A DNA stretch of 45,788 bases from Anaerolineaceae bacterium UBA2274 (lineage in GTDB: Bacteria; Chloroflexota; Anaerolineae; Anaerolineales; Anaerolineaceae): positions 1,625 to 47,412 of the forward strand of contig DDWY01000020.1 of NCBI GenBank assembly GCA_002347705.1, written 5' to 3'. A program made the position numbers and the translations under genes. Below, in pieces: positions 8,253 to 15,274 of the stretch. The first letter of the stretch is position 1; every line of letters begins with the position of its first letter. The notes beneath the pieces are model-generated. The model worked only from the letters and a program-made list of their open reading frames with translations. It did not search any database and had not been told where the DNA came from.

Positions 8253-9314
8253 TTACCAGGTTTTTGTGATCTCGATCGGTCTCGCGAGCCGGATTTCGCC
8301 AATTTCAAAACCAGCCCAGTTTTTCAGCAGCGGGACATTGAAGTTCTGAAAAGTTTCGCCTGATATTTCTGCCTCAAAACCAAGTGCCTTCAATAAGCCA
8401 ACCATCAGAGCATAAGTCGCCCTGCGGTTCGGATCGCCATCACTGAATTTAAATGCCACACCAATTCCAGGCGAGCCTTTGCCGCAGGCTCCAGGCTTCA
8501 GGCTAACCATCTGGTAGCCCTCCGCCCCACCTTTTACGGCGGCTTTTCCTTGCATCACGCTCATCAAAACGCTATCAAGCGCCCCAGGGCCTGCCACCAT
8601 TTCCGGATTAGCCATCATGGCATGGGTAATCTTCTTGCAGGCAGTCGCGCGTACTTCTCCCAATCCATCAGGATCAGCCAGGCGTGCCATCGCCAGGGCA
8701 AAGTTATACAGTGGCATTGCAAAAACCGGTGCGCTGCAGCCATCAATTCCGATTGGCATATCGTCCGAATCCATCCCGCACATCTCAGCCACAGTTTTGA
8801 GAATACGCTGCTGCAGGGAGTTATCCATGGATAAATAGCTTTGCTTGGAGTAGCCATGCAAAAGCGCCTGCGCAAGCATGCCGCTGTGTTTTCCTGAACA
8901 GTTGTGCCGGTAGGGGGTTGGCTCTTCGCCGCGTTCGCGCATGGCGAGGGCAGTGGCTTTATCCGCCGGCCAGTGGACGCCGCATTGCAGATCCGATTCC
9001 TGCAGACCAACCTTGGCATGGATCGAGCGCAAAACGCGCACATGCTCATCGGTTCCGTGATGAGAGGCGCACATAATGGCAAGTTCTTCTTCGGTCAAAT
9101 GGAAGTGTTCCGGACCGCCATCTTCCACAAAGGGCAGCACCTGAAGAGGTTTCATGGAGCTGCGTGGGAAGGTAACCAGCTTTGGGTCGCCCAGCCAGGT
9201 CAGCAGGTGACCTTCCGAATCAACCACAGCCATAGCCCCAAAGTGGACGCATTCCACGATGCCGCCTCTTGTCAGTTCAATAACCGGTTCATAACCTGCC
9301 AGGGTTTCTGCCAT
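8253..9314 (-). CDS. Asparaginase II family L-asparaginase
   Basis: The predicted reaction is hydrolysis of L-asparagine to aspartate and ammonia by the type typified by the Rhizobium etli enzyme, not the bacterial type I/II classes. Family residues are present: the Ser-x-x-Lys pair in PRSSMKPLQ near residue 52, CASHHGTDEH, the zinc-binding Cys and Lys in NCSGKHSGM, and a second Cys in IDGCSAP. At 353 residues it has normal length. The ATG at 9314 is preceded by AGAGAGG at good distance; a TTG at 9320 is the alternative. It lies between the MBL-like gene and nth, all on the minus strand with gaps of 12 bases or less. Confidence 0.9.
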   Translation of the reverse strand: MAETLAGYEPVIELTRGGIVECVHFGAMAVVDSEGHLLTWLGDPKLVTFPRSSMKPLQVLPFVEDGGPEHFHLTEEELAIMCASHHGTDEHVRVLRSIHAKVGLQESDLQCGVHWPADKATALAMRERGEEPTPYRHNCSGKHSGMLAQALLHGYSKQSYLSMDNSLQQRILKTVAEMCGMDSDDMPIGIDGCSAPVFAMPLYNFALAMARLADPDGLGEVRATACKKITHAMMANPEMVAGPGALDSVLMSVMQGKAAVKGGAEGYQMVSLKPGACGKGSPGIGVAFKFSDGDPNRRATYALMVGLLKALGFEAEISGETFQNFNVPLLKNWAGFEIGEIRLARPIEITKTW

Positions 9315-9326
9315 GCGCAATCCTCT

Positions 9327-10151
9327 CTATGCTTGATTCAATTCATAATAGGTTGTCAAACCCCATCTGAGACGGTTAAAGAACAATTCGCCTTCAGCAG
9401 GTGAGTATTCAATGCGCTTCAAAACGCGCGGGATTAATTCCAGGTAAGTGTCAAGATCAGCATCGTTCTCACGCAACCTGTCAATCGAATTGTCAATAAA
9501 AGTCATCAGTTTTCCCATCTCCCGCACCTGGTCCTGAGTGACCAGACCAGCTCGCGAAGACACAATCTGATAGCCTTTATAAGCCCGGGAAGCCAGCAGT
9601 TTCATATCTGCTGCCCAGGCAGCCGGGTCGCAGTGTGCCAAAAATGGAGGTTGGTTGACCATTACACTGTCCCCCACAAATATCACTTTTTCTTGCGGTA
9701 AAATCGCCCAAATTCCAGCCTCGTTCGAGCCTGGATGATGCTCCAGCAAGACTTCGGCACCTCCAAAGAATAGATTCATATTCTGGTCAAAACTGATTTC
9801 TGGTGAATAAGGACGGGAGGGTGAACCGTTCTGTTCGTGGCCATCGCCAGTGGCAAGCAGTTCCTCCTGTAATTTAACCGCCTGCTGGCGCGGTCTTGCG
9901 GGCAGCAGATAGTCGGACTGAGAAACGATAATACAATCAAAGCCTTTGGCACTCAAAGTGCGGTCATATTGTGTGTCCAGTAAAACCAAAAAAATTGCAT
10001 CCGATTTTGTGGCGCGGTTACCCCAGGCTTTGTAGTCATCTGTGCGGTAGGGGGAATCGATCAGTATGTTGCCCTCTGTTGTTTGGACGATGCCTGTATA
10101 AAGGCCGAGTGCGTTTTGCTGAATCGCGACATTTGGTGTTAATTCCTGCAT
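9327..10151 (-). CDS. Metallo-beta-lactamase-fold protein with degenerate metal site
   Basis: The 274 residues follow the MBL-fold layout: ILIDSPYRTDDY, a central strand-turn, HHPGSNEAGIW, VIFVGDSVMVN and a C-terminal helical part. The hallmark HxHxDH is replaced by LDTQYDR, so only the Asp of that motif is kept. The later His of HHPGS and the Asp of GDS remain. It may bind one metal or none, and a hydrolase activity should not be assumed. AAGGAG lies at good spacing before the ATG. It leads the run with asparaginase II and nth. Confidence 0.72.
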   Translation of the reverse strand: MQELTPNVAIQQNALGLYTGIVQTTEGNILIDSPYRTDDYKAWGNRATKSDAIFLVLLDTQYDRTLSAKGFDCIIVSQSDYLLPARPRQQAVKLQEELLATGDGHEQNGSPSRPYSPEISFDQNMNLFFGGAEVLLEHHPGSNEAGIWAILPQEKVIFVGDSVMVNQPPFLAHCDPAAWAADMKLLASRAYKGYQIVSSRAGLVTQDQVREMGKLMTFIDNSIDRLRENDADLDTYLELIPRVLKRIEYSPAEGELFFNRLRWGLTTYYELNQA

Positions 10152-10177
10152 TGGAACTCCTTTTTGAACCTCCGCCC

Positions 10178-10207
10178 ATTATAGCCAAATTCGCGCTTAA
10201 TCGCCAA
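10178..10207 (-). promoter_or_regulatory. Promoter of the MBL-like/asparaginase/nth run
   Basis: On the minus strand TTGGCG and TATAAT are separated by 18 bases. The -10 box is 26 bases before the ATG at 10151, leaving a short leader with AAGGAG. Confidence 0.6.
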
Positions 10208-10218
10208 TTGATGAGGCT

Positions 10219-10956
10219 TTACTGCTTACATTTGGGAATTTCCGACTTGCCAAGCACCTTTGCGTTGAGTTCAAATCCAAAATAAGGCGACGGGTCGAGC
10301 GTATTAGCAATGTCGAGCTCGTTTAGGTAATTGCCTGCGCCGTCATCTTTAACGATCGAAAAATGCAGGTGCACACCCACCGGTCGGGCTGGGTCTCCTG
10401 AGTAATCACCCTGAAAGCCCAATAGATCCCCGGCAAAAACCGGTTTGTCGTAGGTCCCCGGCGGGAAAGCGCTGTCGATAAAAGAATTTCCTTGAGCGTC
10501 TGCCAGGTGGGTCATGTAAAGCCAGATTTGCCGGCTTGGGTCAAGAGGGTCCTGCGGGATACGAATGATGAGGCTTGATCGCCAACCCTCTTCACGCGTC
10601 AAGAAACCGTCGTATGGTGCATATACAGGCGTCTTCCCCGCCTCGGTTCCCGCAAAGATGTCAATCCCCTGGTGCTGGTGGAAGGGTTTGAAGGAATCAT
10701 CCCACAGATAGCCGATAAATCCTCTGCTCGAAAGCAAAAAGGGTGCTTCGCCGCATCTGGTCAGGGCTTCAACTTCGTAATCAGGGTGTTGCTCCGGATT
10801 TCGCAAGTAATCGATCACCATCTTACTTCGCCCGCCGAGGTACGCTCGCCCCAGAAGGTATAAAGTAACCAGTCCTATCATGCCTATTGCCAGGATAATT
10901 GCGAGGCAAGTTCTCCGTGACGCTTTATGAGCCTGGTCTACTGTGTTTTTTTCCAT
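10219..10956 (-). CDS. Membrane-anchored M23-family (LytM-like) peptidase domain protein
   Basis: This 245-residue protein has a transmembrane segment near residues 15-37 (TCLAIILAIGMIGLVTLYLL) and an outside peptidase M23 domain. Zinc ligands can be followed in HQGIDIFAG, LYMTHL and GVHLHFSIV, so the site looks complete. M23 enzymes cut cell-wall cross-links or act as scaffolds; the target here is not known. No ribosome binding site precedes the ATG, but TATAAT ends 8 bases before it, which suggests a leaderless or nearly leaderless mRNA. Confidence 0.8.
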   Translation of the reverse strand: MEKNTVDQAHKASRRTCLAIILAIGMIGLVTLYLLGRAYLGGRSKMVIDYLRNPEQHPDYEVEALTRCGEAPFLLSSRGFIGYLWDDSFKPFHQHQGIDIFAGTEAGKTPVYAPYDGFLTREEGWRSSLIIRIPQDPLDPSRQIWLYMTHLADAQGNSFIDSAFPPGTYDKPVFAGDLLGFQGDYSGDPARPVGVHLHFSIVKDDGAGNYLNELDIANTLDPSPYFGFELNAKVLGKSEIPKCKQ

Positions 10957-10964
10957 ATCGGCTG

Positions 10965-10970
10965 ATTATA
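10965..10970 (-). promoter_or_regulatory. -10 box 8 bases before the M23 gene start
   Basis: TATAAT on the minus strand is followed by CAGCCGAT and then the ATG at 10956. Transcription would begin at or next to the start codon. Confidence 0.5.
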
Positions 10971-11012
10971 ATGTCGTTTTGGCAGCAGTTCTCACATACC
11001 TTGAATCTCTCA

Positions 11013-11041
11013 TTGATATCTGATCCCAATGTTCTTACAAT
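11013..11041 (+). promoter_or_regulatory. Promoter of the secreted two-repeat protein
   Basis: TTGATA and TACAAT are separated by exactly 17 bases. The predicted start near 11048 leaves a leader of about 74 bases carrying AAGGAG at 11111-11116. Confidence 0.6.
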
Positions 11042-11121
11042 GTTAATGGAACTAATTGATCAGTCAAAACGTCTTGATCTTGATTAGAAGGATTGACGAT
11101 TTAGCCGAAAAAGGAGTGAAA

Positions 11122-11880
11122 ATGAACAAGAAACGCACTTTAGTCATTGTTTTGCTGCTGACCATGCTCTTCCCGGCAGTAGTAGGTATCAGTAAAGCCC
11201 AGGCGGCATACCCAAGCTTTACCATCAGCGAAGTTAAAAAAGACGAGTCAGTCACCATTCTGACCCAGGACATGCCCAAGAACCTGGATTGGAAAGTTCT
11301 GATGGGTGAATACAACACCCGTGGTGAAAACGGCATTGAAGTCGCCACCTTCAATTCTGGTGCCGGCGGCTCGATGTCAGCCACCTTCAACATTCCCGAT
11401 GCGCTCAAAGGTCGGGCAACGATTTCGATCCGCATTGAAAGCCTGACCGGCGGCTATTATTACTACAACTGGTTCTGGAATGACCAGGCCAATGGCACCT
11501 GGCCAACAGTTACCCCGACACCCGAAACCCCCGAACCAACCCCAACTGCCACCCCTGCCCCAACCAGCACACCCGCACCGGCTGTGAAGTATCCAACCTT
11601 CAACATCGTTGCCGTTGAAAAAGACAATACAGTTTCTGTGGTAGGAAAAGACTTTCCTGCAGACACAGAATTCACCGTCCTTATGGGTCAGATGTGGACC
11701 ATAGGCATCAATGGTATTGTTGCCGGCACTTTCGACAGCGGCGAAGGTGGGGATATGAGCGCCACTTTCACCATACCGCCTCAGCTGGCTGGACTAATTC
11801 GGATTTCCATCCGCCTGCAAGCCACATCTGGCGGTTGGTATGCTTACAACTGGTTCTGGAACAATACCACCCTAGAGTAG
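11122..11880 (+). CDS. Secreted protein with two copies of an ~90-residue beta-rich repeat
   Basis: I do not recognise a family. The 252-residue protein starts with a clear signal peptide (MNKKRTLVIVLLLTML, cleavage probably after AQA). Two homologous domains follow, one beginning YPSFTISEVKKDESV and one beginning YPTFNIVAVEKDNTV. Each has VLMG, GxMSATF(N/T)IP and ends YNWFWN(D/N). A Thr/Pro/Ala linker of about 30 residues joins them. The domain may be a surface or carbohydrate-related module. Only the start at 11122 has an AAGGAG site and a signal peptide; the upstream in-frame start at 11056 has neither. Confidence 0.85.
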   Translation: MNKKRTLVIVLLLTMLFPAVVGISKAQAAYPSFTISEVKKDESVTILTQDMPKNLDWKVLMGEYNTRGENGIEVATFNSGAGGSMSATFNIPDALKGRATISIRIESLTGGYYYYNWFWNDQANGTWPTVTPTPETPEPTPTATPAPTSTPAPAVKYPTFNIVAVEKDNTVSVVGKDFPADTEFTVLMGQMWTIGINGIVAGTFDSGEGGDMSATFTIPPQLAGLIRISIRLQATSGGWYAYNWFWNNTTLE

Positions 11881-11900
11881 ACCGAATTACTAAATCTTTT

Positions 11901-11926
11901 CAGGACCGGTTTTTTACCGGTCCTGA
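11901..11926 (+). terminator. Hairpin after the two-repeat protein gene
   Basis: CAGGACCGGT (11901-11910) and ACCGGTCCTG (11916-11925) form a 10 bp stem around a TTTTT loop. Only a weak T run follows, so termination is likely but may be incomplete. Confidence 0.65.
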
Positions 11927-11952
11927 TTCGTCACTTTCATGCAACAATGTGG

Positions 11953-11958
11953 TATGAT
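11953..11958 (+). promoter_or_regulatory. -10 box for the 124-residue protein gene
   Basis: TATGAT lies 11 bases before the ATG at 11970. The predicted leader is only about 5 bases and contains no ribosome binding site. Confidence 0.4.
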
Positions 11959-11969
11959 ATTGCGCGATT

Positions 11970-12344
11970 ATGAACAATAAAATTACCATTATCGAAGGAC
12001 CGACCCCTGTGTTCGAAAGACTTTCAGGTGACCCTGATCGCAGCGAAGAACTGAATTGGGCAATCGGAATATTAGAAGGTCCGTTCCTCTACGACACCTT
12101 TCTGACTACTTTGCGCACGTTCGACAGCAACAAGCTGTTGGAGCGCTGCAAGACGACCTGGGAAGCCCGGCAGACCATGTTCCTTGAGTACAAAGATGAA
12201 ATTGGTCTCCGCAAAGAAGACCCCATCATTGCCGCGCGCGCACTCACCGTGGAAGAAGGCGACATGCTGCTCTTGTGGGTCAGGCGCGAGCTTGACAGCG
12301 AGCATGCCAGCGACTTTGTCGATTTCAACGACCTGGAAGATTAG
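11970..12344 (+). CDS. Small acidic conserved-looking protein of unknown function
   Basis: I do not recognise this 124-residue protein. It is soluble and acidic, with no signal peptide or membrane segment. It has a probable helical middle (EARQTMFLEYKDEIGLRKEDPIIAARALTVEEGDMLLLWVRREL) and an acidic tail. Codon use and the flanking -10 box and terminator suggest a real single-gene unit. No Shine-Dalgarno site is seen before the ATG. Confidence 0.75.
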   Translation: MNNKITIIEGPTPVFERLSGDPDRSEELNWAIGILEGPFLYDTFLTTLRTFDSNKLLERCKTTWEARQTMFLEYKDEIGLRKEDPIIAARALTVEEGDMLLLWVRRELDSEHASDFVDFNDLED

Positions 12345-12370
12345 GCGGACTGTGTAACTCCACATTAAGC

Positions 12371-12397
12371 AAAAAACCACCAAAAAGGTGGTTTTTT
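12371..12397. terminator. Bidirectional terminator between a small gene and tRNA-Arg
   Basis: AAAAAACCACC and GGTGGTTTTTT form an 11 bp stem around AAAAA. It follows the plus-strand 124-residue gene and, read on the minus strand, lies 4 bases after the tRNA 3' end. Confidence 0.9.
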
Positions 12398-12400
12398 TAT

Positions 12401-12472
12401 GCCCCAGGAGGGAATCGAACCCCCAGTCTAGGCGTTAGGAGTGCCTCGCTCTATCCATTGAGCCACTGGGGC
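12401..12472 (-). tRNA. tRNA-Arg (anticodon CCU)
   Basis: The minus strand folds as a full 72-base cloverleaf. The acceptor is GCCCCAG pairing with CTGGGGC; the D-arm is GCTC/GAGC; the anticodon loop is CTCCTAA; the variable loop has 5 bases; and the T-arm holds TTCGATT. The anticodon CCU reads AGG. The last pair of the anticodon stem is an A-C mismatch next to the loop. No CCA is encoded, so it is added after transcription. The gene follows the LysM-M23 peptidase gene closely and ends at a terminator, so it may be part of the rho transcript. Confidence 0.93.
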
Positions 12473-12492
12473 GCGCAGGAATTATATCACCG

Positions 12493-13587
12493 CTAAGGTA
12501 GATAGTCCCAGGGGTTAACTGGCATTCCGCCATAACGAATTTCAAAATGCAGGTGGGCGCCAGTTGAATTGCCGGTCGAGCCCGCTGTGCCTATGACGCT
12601 TCCCTGGAAGACATTATCACCACAATTGACATAGATGACTTCCAGATGCTCATACCATGTGGAGAAACCATTGCCATGATCGATCATGACAAAGTTACCA
12701 TAGCCTCCGTCGAGCCAGCCGGCATAAACAACCGTGCCGCTATCGGCGGCGAATAATGCTGAGCCAATTCCAGCACCAATGTCGATACCGTTATGCCCCG
12801 GGCCATATTGGTTGCCCGAGATCGTATGTACCGCGGAAGGCCAGATAAAGTAACCGTTTCCAATCAGCCCCACCCCGGAGAGTGAACAAGCACCAGGTCC
12901 GGAAAAACCGCTGATAAGATTACCGCGTTCGTCGGTTGTGACTCCCGGAAACGTGATATTGACCAACTCCCGGTTTCCTCCCGGCACCATTACCACTGTG
13001 CCTGGGTTAATCTCAGGATTGGCAAGGTCCAGTTCGTTGCCTATGAAAAGCAAAATGTCCTTAATGTCGGCACCATAACGCGAAGCGACTGAGCTCAGGT
13101 TGTCACGGCTGCGCCAGGTGTGAAGAATTCCGTTTGTCGGTGGGATTGTGAGGTTTTGCCCAGGCAAAAGATTATCCGATTTATCTTGCAGAATGTCAAA
13201 GTTTGCGTAGAGCACGGATTCGACGCTCAGACCAAACTTTTCAGCAATGCCCCAAACAGAATCACCGCTTTGTACGGTGTAGGTAATAGGAGAAGAGCGG
13301 TACTCACTGGAAGTTTCGGTGTTGGGATCCGAATCGCGCACCAGACCTGTTGCGGCTTCAGTTGGCAAAAAGTCTGGCAATGGCACCTCTAAAACTGCTG
13401 GATTGTCGGCAGGTAAGGAGCCAACTTCAACACCTTTCTGGTAACTTGCCATCGATCTTGCGATCTCCGGTTGCCAGAACAGGAATGAAATCAGACCAGC
13501 ACAAACTGCTGCAGCCAAAATCCAACCAATTGCCCCCAATAAGCGCCCGGATGAAGATGGCGCCTTTGTATTATCTTTTTGTGTCAT
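12493..13587 (-). CDS. LysM and M23 peptidase domain protein (cell-wall hydrolase)
   Basis: The 364-residue protein has an N-terminal transmembrane or signal-anchor segment (residues 18-38). Two LysM-type repeats follow: YTVQSGDSVWGIAEKFG near residue 103 and a more divergent HTWRSRDNLSSVASRYG. A complete M23 domain ends the protein with GHNGIDIG, STWYEHL and GAHLHFE. The LysM repeats bind glycan strands and M23 cuts peptide cross-links, so a role in wall remodelling is likely. It starts 29 bases after the rho stop, so the two are probably co-transcribed. Confidence 0.92.
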   Translation of the reverse strand: MTQKDNTKAPSSSGRLLGAIGWILAAAVCAGLISFLFWQPEIARSMASYQKGVEVGSLPADNPAVLEVPLPDFLPTEAATGLVRDSDPNTETSSEYRSSPITYTVQSGDSVWGIAEKFGLSVESVLYANFDILQDKSDNLLPGQNLTIPPTNGILHTWRSRDNLSSVASRYGADIKDILLFIGNELDLANPEINPGTVVMVPGGNRELVNITFPGVTTDERGNLISGFSGPGACSLSGVGLIGNGYFIWPSAVHTISGNQYGPGHNGIDIGAGIGSALFAADSGTVVYAGWLDGGYGNFVMIDHGNGFSTWYEHLEVIYVNCGDNVFQGSVIGTAGSTGNSTGAHLHFEIRYGGMPVNPWDYLP

Positions 13588-13616
13588 GAACTTTCTCTCA
13601 AATCTTGCGGCCAGAC

Positions 13617-14888
13617 CTACATGTCTGCCAGGTTCTCCAGGAACTCCGCGTTCGTCTTAGTCTTTTCCATTTTTTGTAGGATCGCTTCTGTGGCGACCGC
13701 GGTATCCATCCCAGCCCCTTGGGGAGGATTGGAAACCATTTGCAAATACATTCTACGCATCAACCAGACTCTTTGCAAGGTTTCAGGGCTCATCAACAGG
13801 TCTTCTCGCCGTGTAGAAGATTTTTCAATGTCGATTGCGGGGAAAATCCGGCGCTCTTGCAAACGGCGGGAAAGGATCATTTCCATGTTGCCGGTACCTT
13901 TAAACTCTTCATAGACCACGTCATCCAGCCTCGAGCCTGTGTCCACCAGAGCAGTCGCAACGATTGTCAGGCTGCCGCCATCTTCAAGATTACGTGCCGC
14001 GCCAAAGAAGCGCTTGGGAGGATAGAGCGCGGAGGGGTCCATACCGCCCGAGAGTGTGCGCCCGGAGGGATTAACCACCATGTTGTAGGCACGCGCCAGA
14101 CGCGTGAGGGAATCCATGAGAATGACCACATCCAGTCCAATTTCAACCAAACGTTTTGCACGGTCCAGTGAGATTTCAGCCATGCGCACATGTGCATTCA
14201 CAGGTTCGTCAAAAGTACTGGCAATCACCTCAGCATCCACTGAGCGGTCCATATCGGTCACTTCTTCAGGGCGCTCACCGATCAGCGACATAATTTGACG
14301 CACTTCCGGATTGTTGGCGCTGATGGCGTTTGCGATATCCTTGAGGATCGTGGTCTTGCCTGCTTTTGGCGGTGAAACAATCATGGCACGCTGCCCACCA
14401 CCAATTGGAGCCACCAGGTTCATCATTCGGGTGGCAAGGTTGAGTGGGTCATATTCCAGATTTAGCAATTTATTGGGAAAAATGGGGGTCAGATTTTCAA
14501 ATTTTGGTCGTTTACGGGCCTCATCAGGGGTCAATCCGTTTATTGATTCCACTTTGAGCAAGCCGTGATGGCGTTCAGACTCCCGCGGCGGTCTGACGTG
14601 CCCGATTACAAGATCGCCCGATCGCAATTCATACCGGCGCAATTGTGCCTGGGAGACGTAGACATCTTCCGAACCGATGCGGTAGTTGCCGCGCAGGAAT
14701 CCAATCCCTTCATTCATAATCTCAAGCACGCCACCGCGCATCTCAAGACCTTCCGCTTCCGCAAGTGACTGGGCAATCTTTATGATCAGCCCTTCACGCT
14801 TTAGCCTGTTTATATTTGGGATTTCCAGATCTTTGGCAATCTTTGATAGTTGTTTTACTGTTTTCTTTTCGAGTTCAAATATATCCAT
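13617..14888 (-). CDS. rho: Transcription termination factor Rho
   Basis: Rho is the hexameric RNA-dependent ATPase that ends transcription of untranslated RNA. At 423 residues it has normal length. It shows the N-terminal Rho domain (ELEKKTVKQLSKIAKDL), the RNA-binding cold-shock-like domain (GFLRGNYRIGSEDVYVSQAQLRRY), the Walker A loop PPKAGKTT near residue 175, VILMDSLTRLARAYN (Walker B) and the C-terminal ATPase part GGMDPSALYPPKRFFGAARN. The leader is about 160 bases from a strong promoter, which leaves room for feedback control as known for rho in other bacteria. Confidence 0.98.
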   Translation of the reverse strand: MDIFELEKKTVKQLSKIAKDLEIPNINRLKREGLIIKIAQSLAEAEGLEMRGGVLEIMNEGIGFLRGNYRIGSEDVYVSQAQLRRYELRSGDLVIGHVRPPRESERHHGLLKVESINGLTPDEARKRPKFENLTPIFPNKLLNLEYDPLNLATRMMNLVAPIGGGQRAMIVSPPKAGKTTILKDIANAISANNPEVRQIMSLIGERPEEVTDMDRSVDAEVIASTFDEPVNAHVRMAEISLDRAKRLVEIGLDVVILMDSLTRLARAYNMVVNPSGRTLSGGMDPSALYPPKRFFGAARNLEDGGSLTIVATALVDTGSRLDDVVYEEFKGTGNMEMILSRRLQERRIFPAIDIEKSSTRREDLLMSPETLQRVWLMRRMYLQMVSNPPQGAGMDTAVATEAILQKMEKTKTNAEFLENLADM

Positions 14889-15057
14889 GTCTCACTCACC
14901 ACGTTTTTCCATTATTTCCACCCTCTCACAGGACTTGTACAAAACTTCAAGAAGTGATAATTCTTACAGACTAAAGTAGCACAATTTCCATTTTATTATC
15001 AAGGATAGCTTTAGAGGGATGCGGAGTTGTTAAATCGAGAATATCAATTATGTGTAG

Positions 15058-15085
15058 ATTATAACAGTTTAATCGGATTGTGCAA
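15058..15085 (-). promoter_or_regulatory. Promoter of rho
   Basis: On the minus strand TTGCAC and a perfect TATAAT are separated by 16 bases. Transcription would start near 15051, giving a leader of about 160 bases before the rho ATG at 14888. Confidence 0.72.
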
Positions 15086-15088
15086 GCC

Positions 15089-15138
15089 AAAAATAGTTAT
15101 TGTAAGAGCTACATGATAATGTCCTAAAAATAGTTATT
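15089..15138. repeat. 13 bp direct repeat upstream of the rho promoter
   Basis: AAAAATAGTTATT occurs perfectly at 15089-15101 and 15126-15138, starting 37 bases apart. The first copy lies 3 bases upstream of the rho -35 box. This is a possible pair of regulator binding sites. Confidence 0.6.
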
Positions 15139-15179
15139 CTCATAGGAGATTGATTTTCCGCTGAAAAACAAGCACGATG

Positions 15180-15215
15180 TCAAAACCGCCCCCGGTATTG
15201 GAGGCGGCTTGAGAA
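15180..15215 (-). terminator. Probable terminator of the NHL-protein gene
   Basis: On the minus strand a GC-rich stem (GCCGCCTCC pairing with GGGGGCGG) is followed by TTTTG. It lies about 60 bases after the stop of the beta-propeller protein gene. Confidence 0.6.
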
Positions 15216-15274
15216 ATGTGTCTGATTTCTTAAGAGATCAACCTCTTAACGAGTGCATCAATCGAACCATCAGG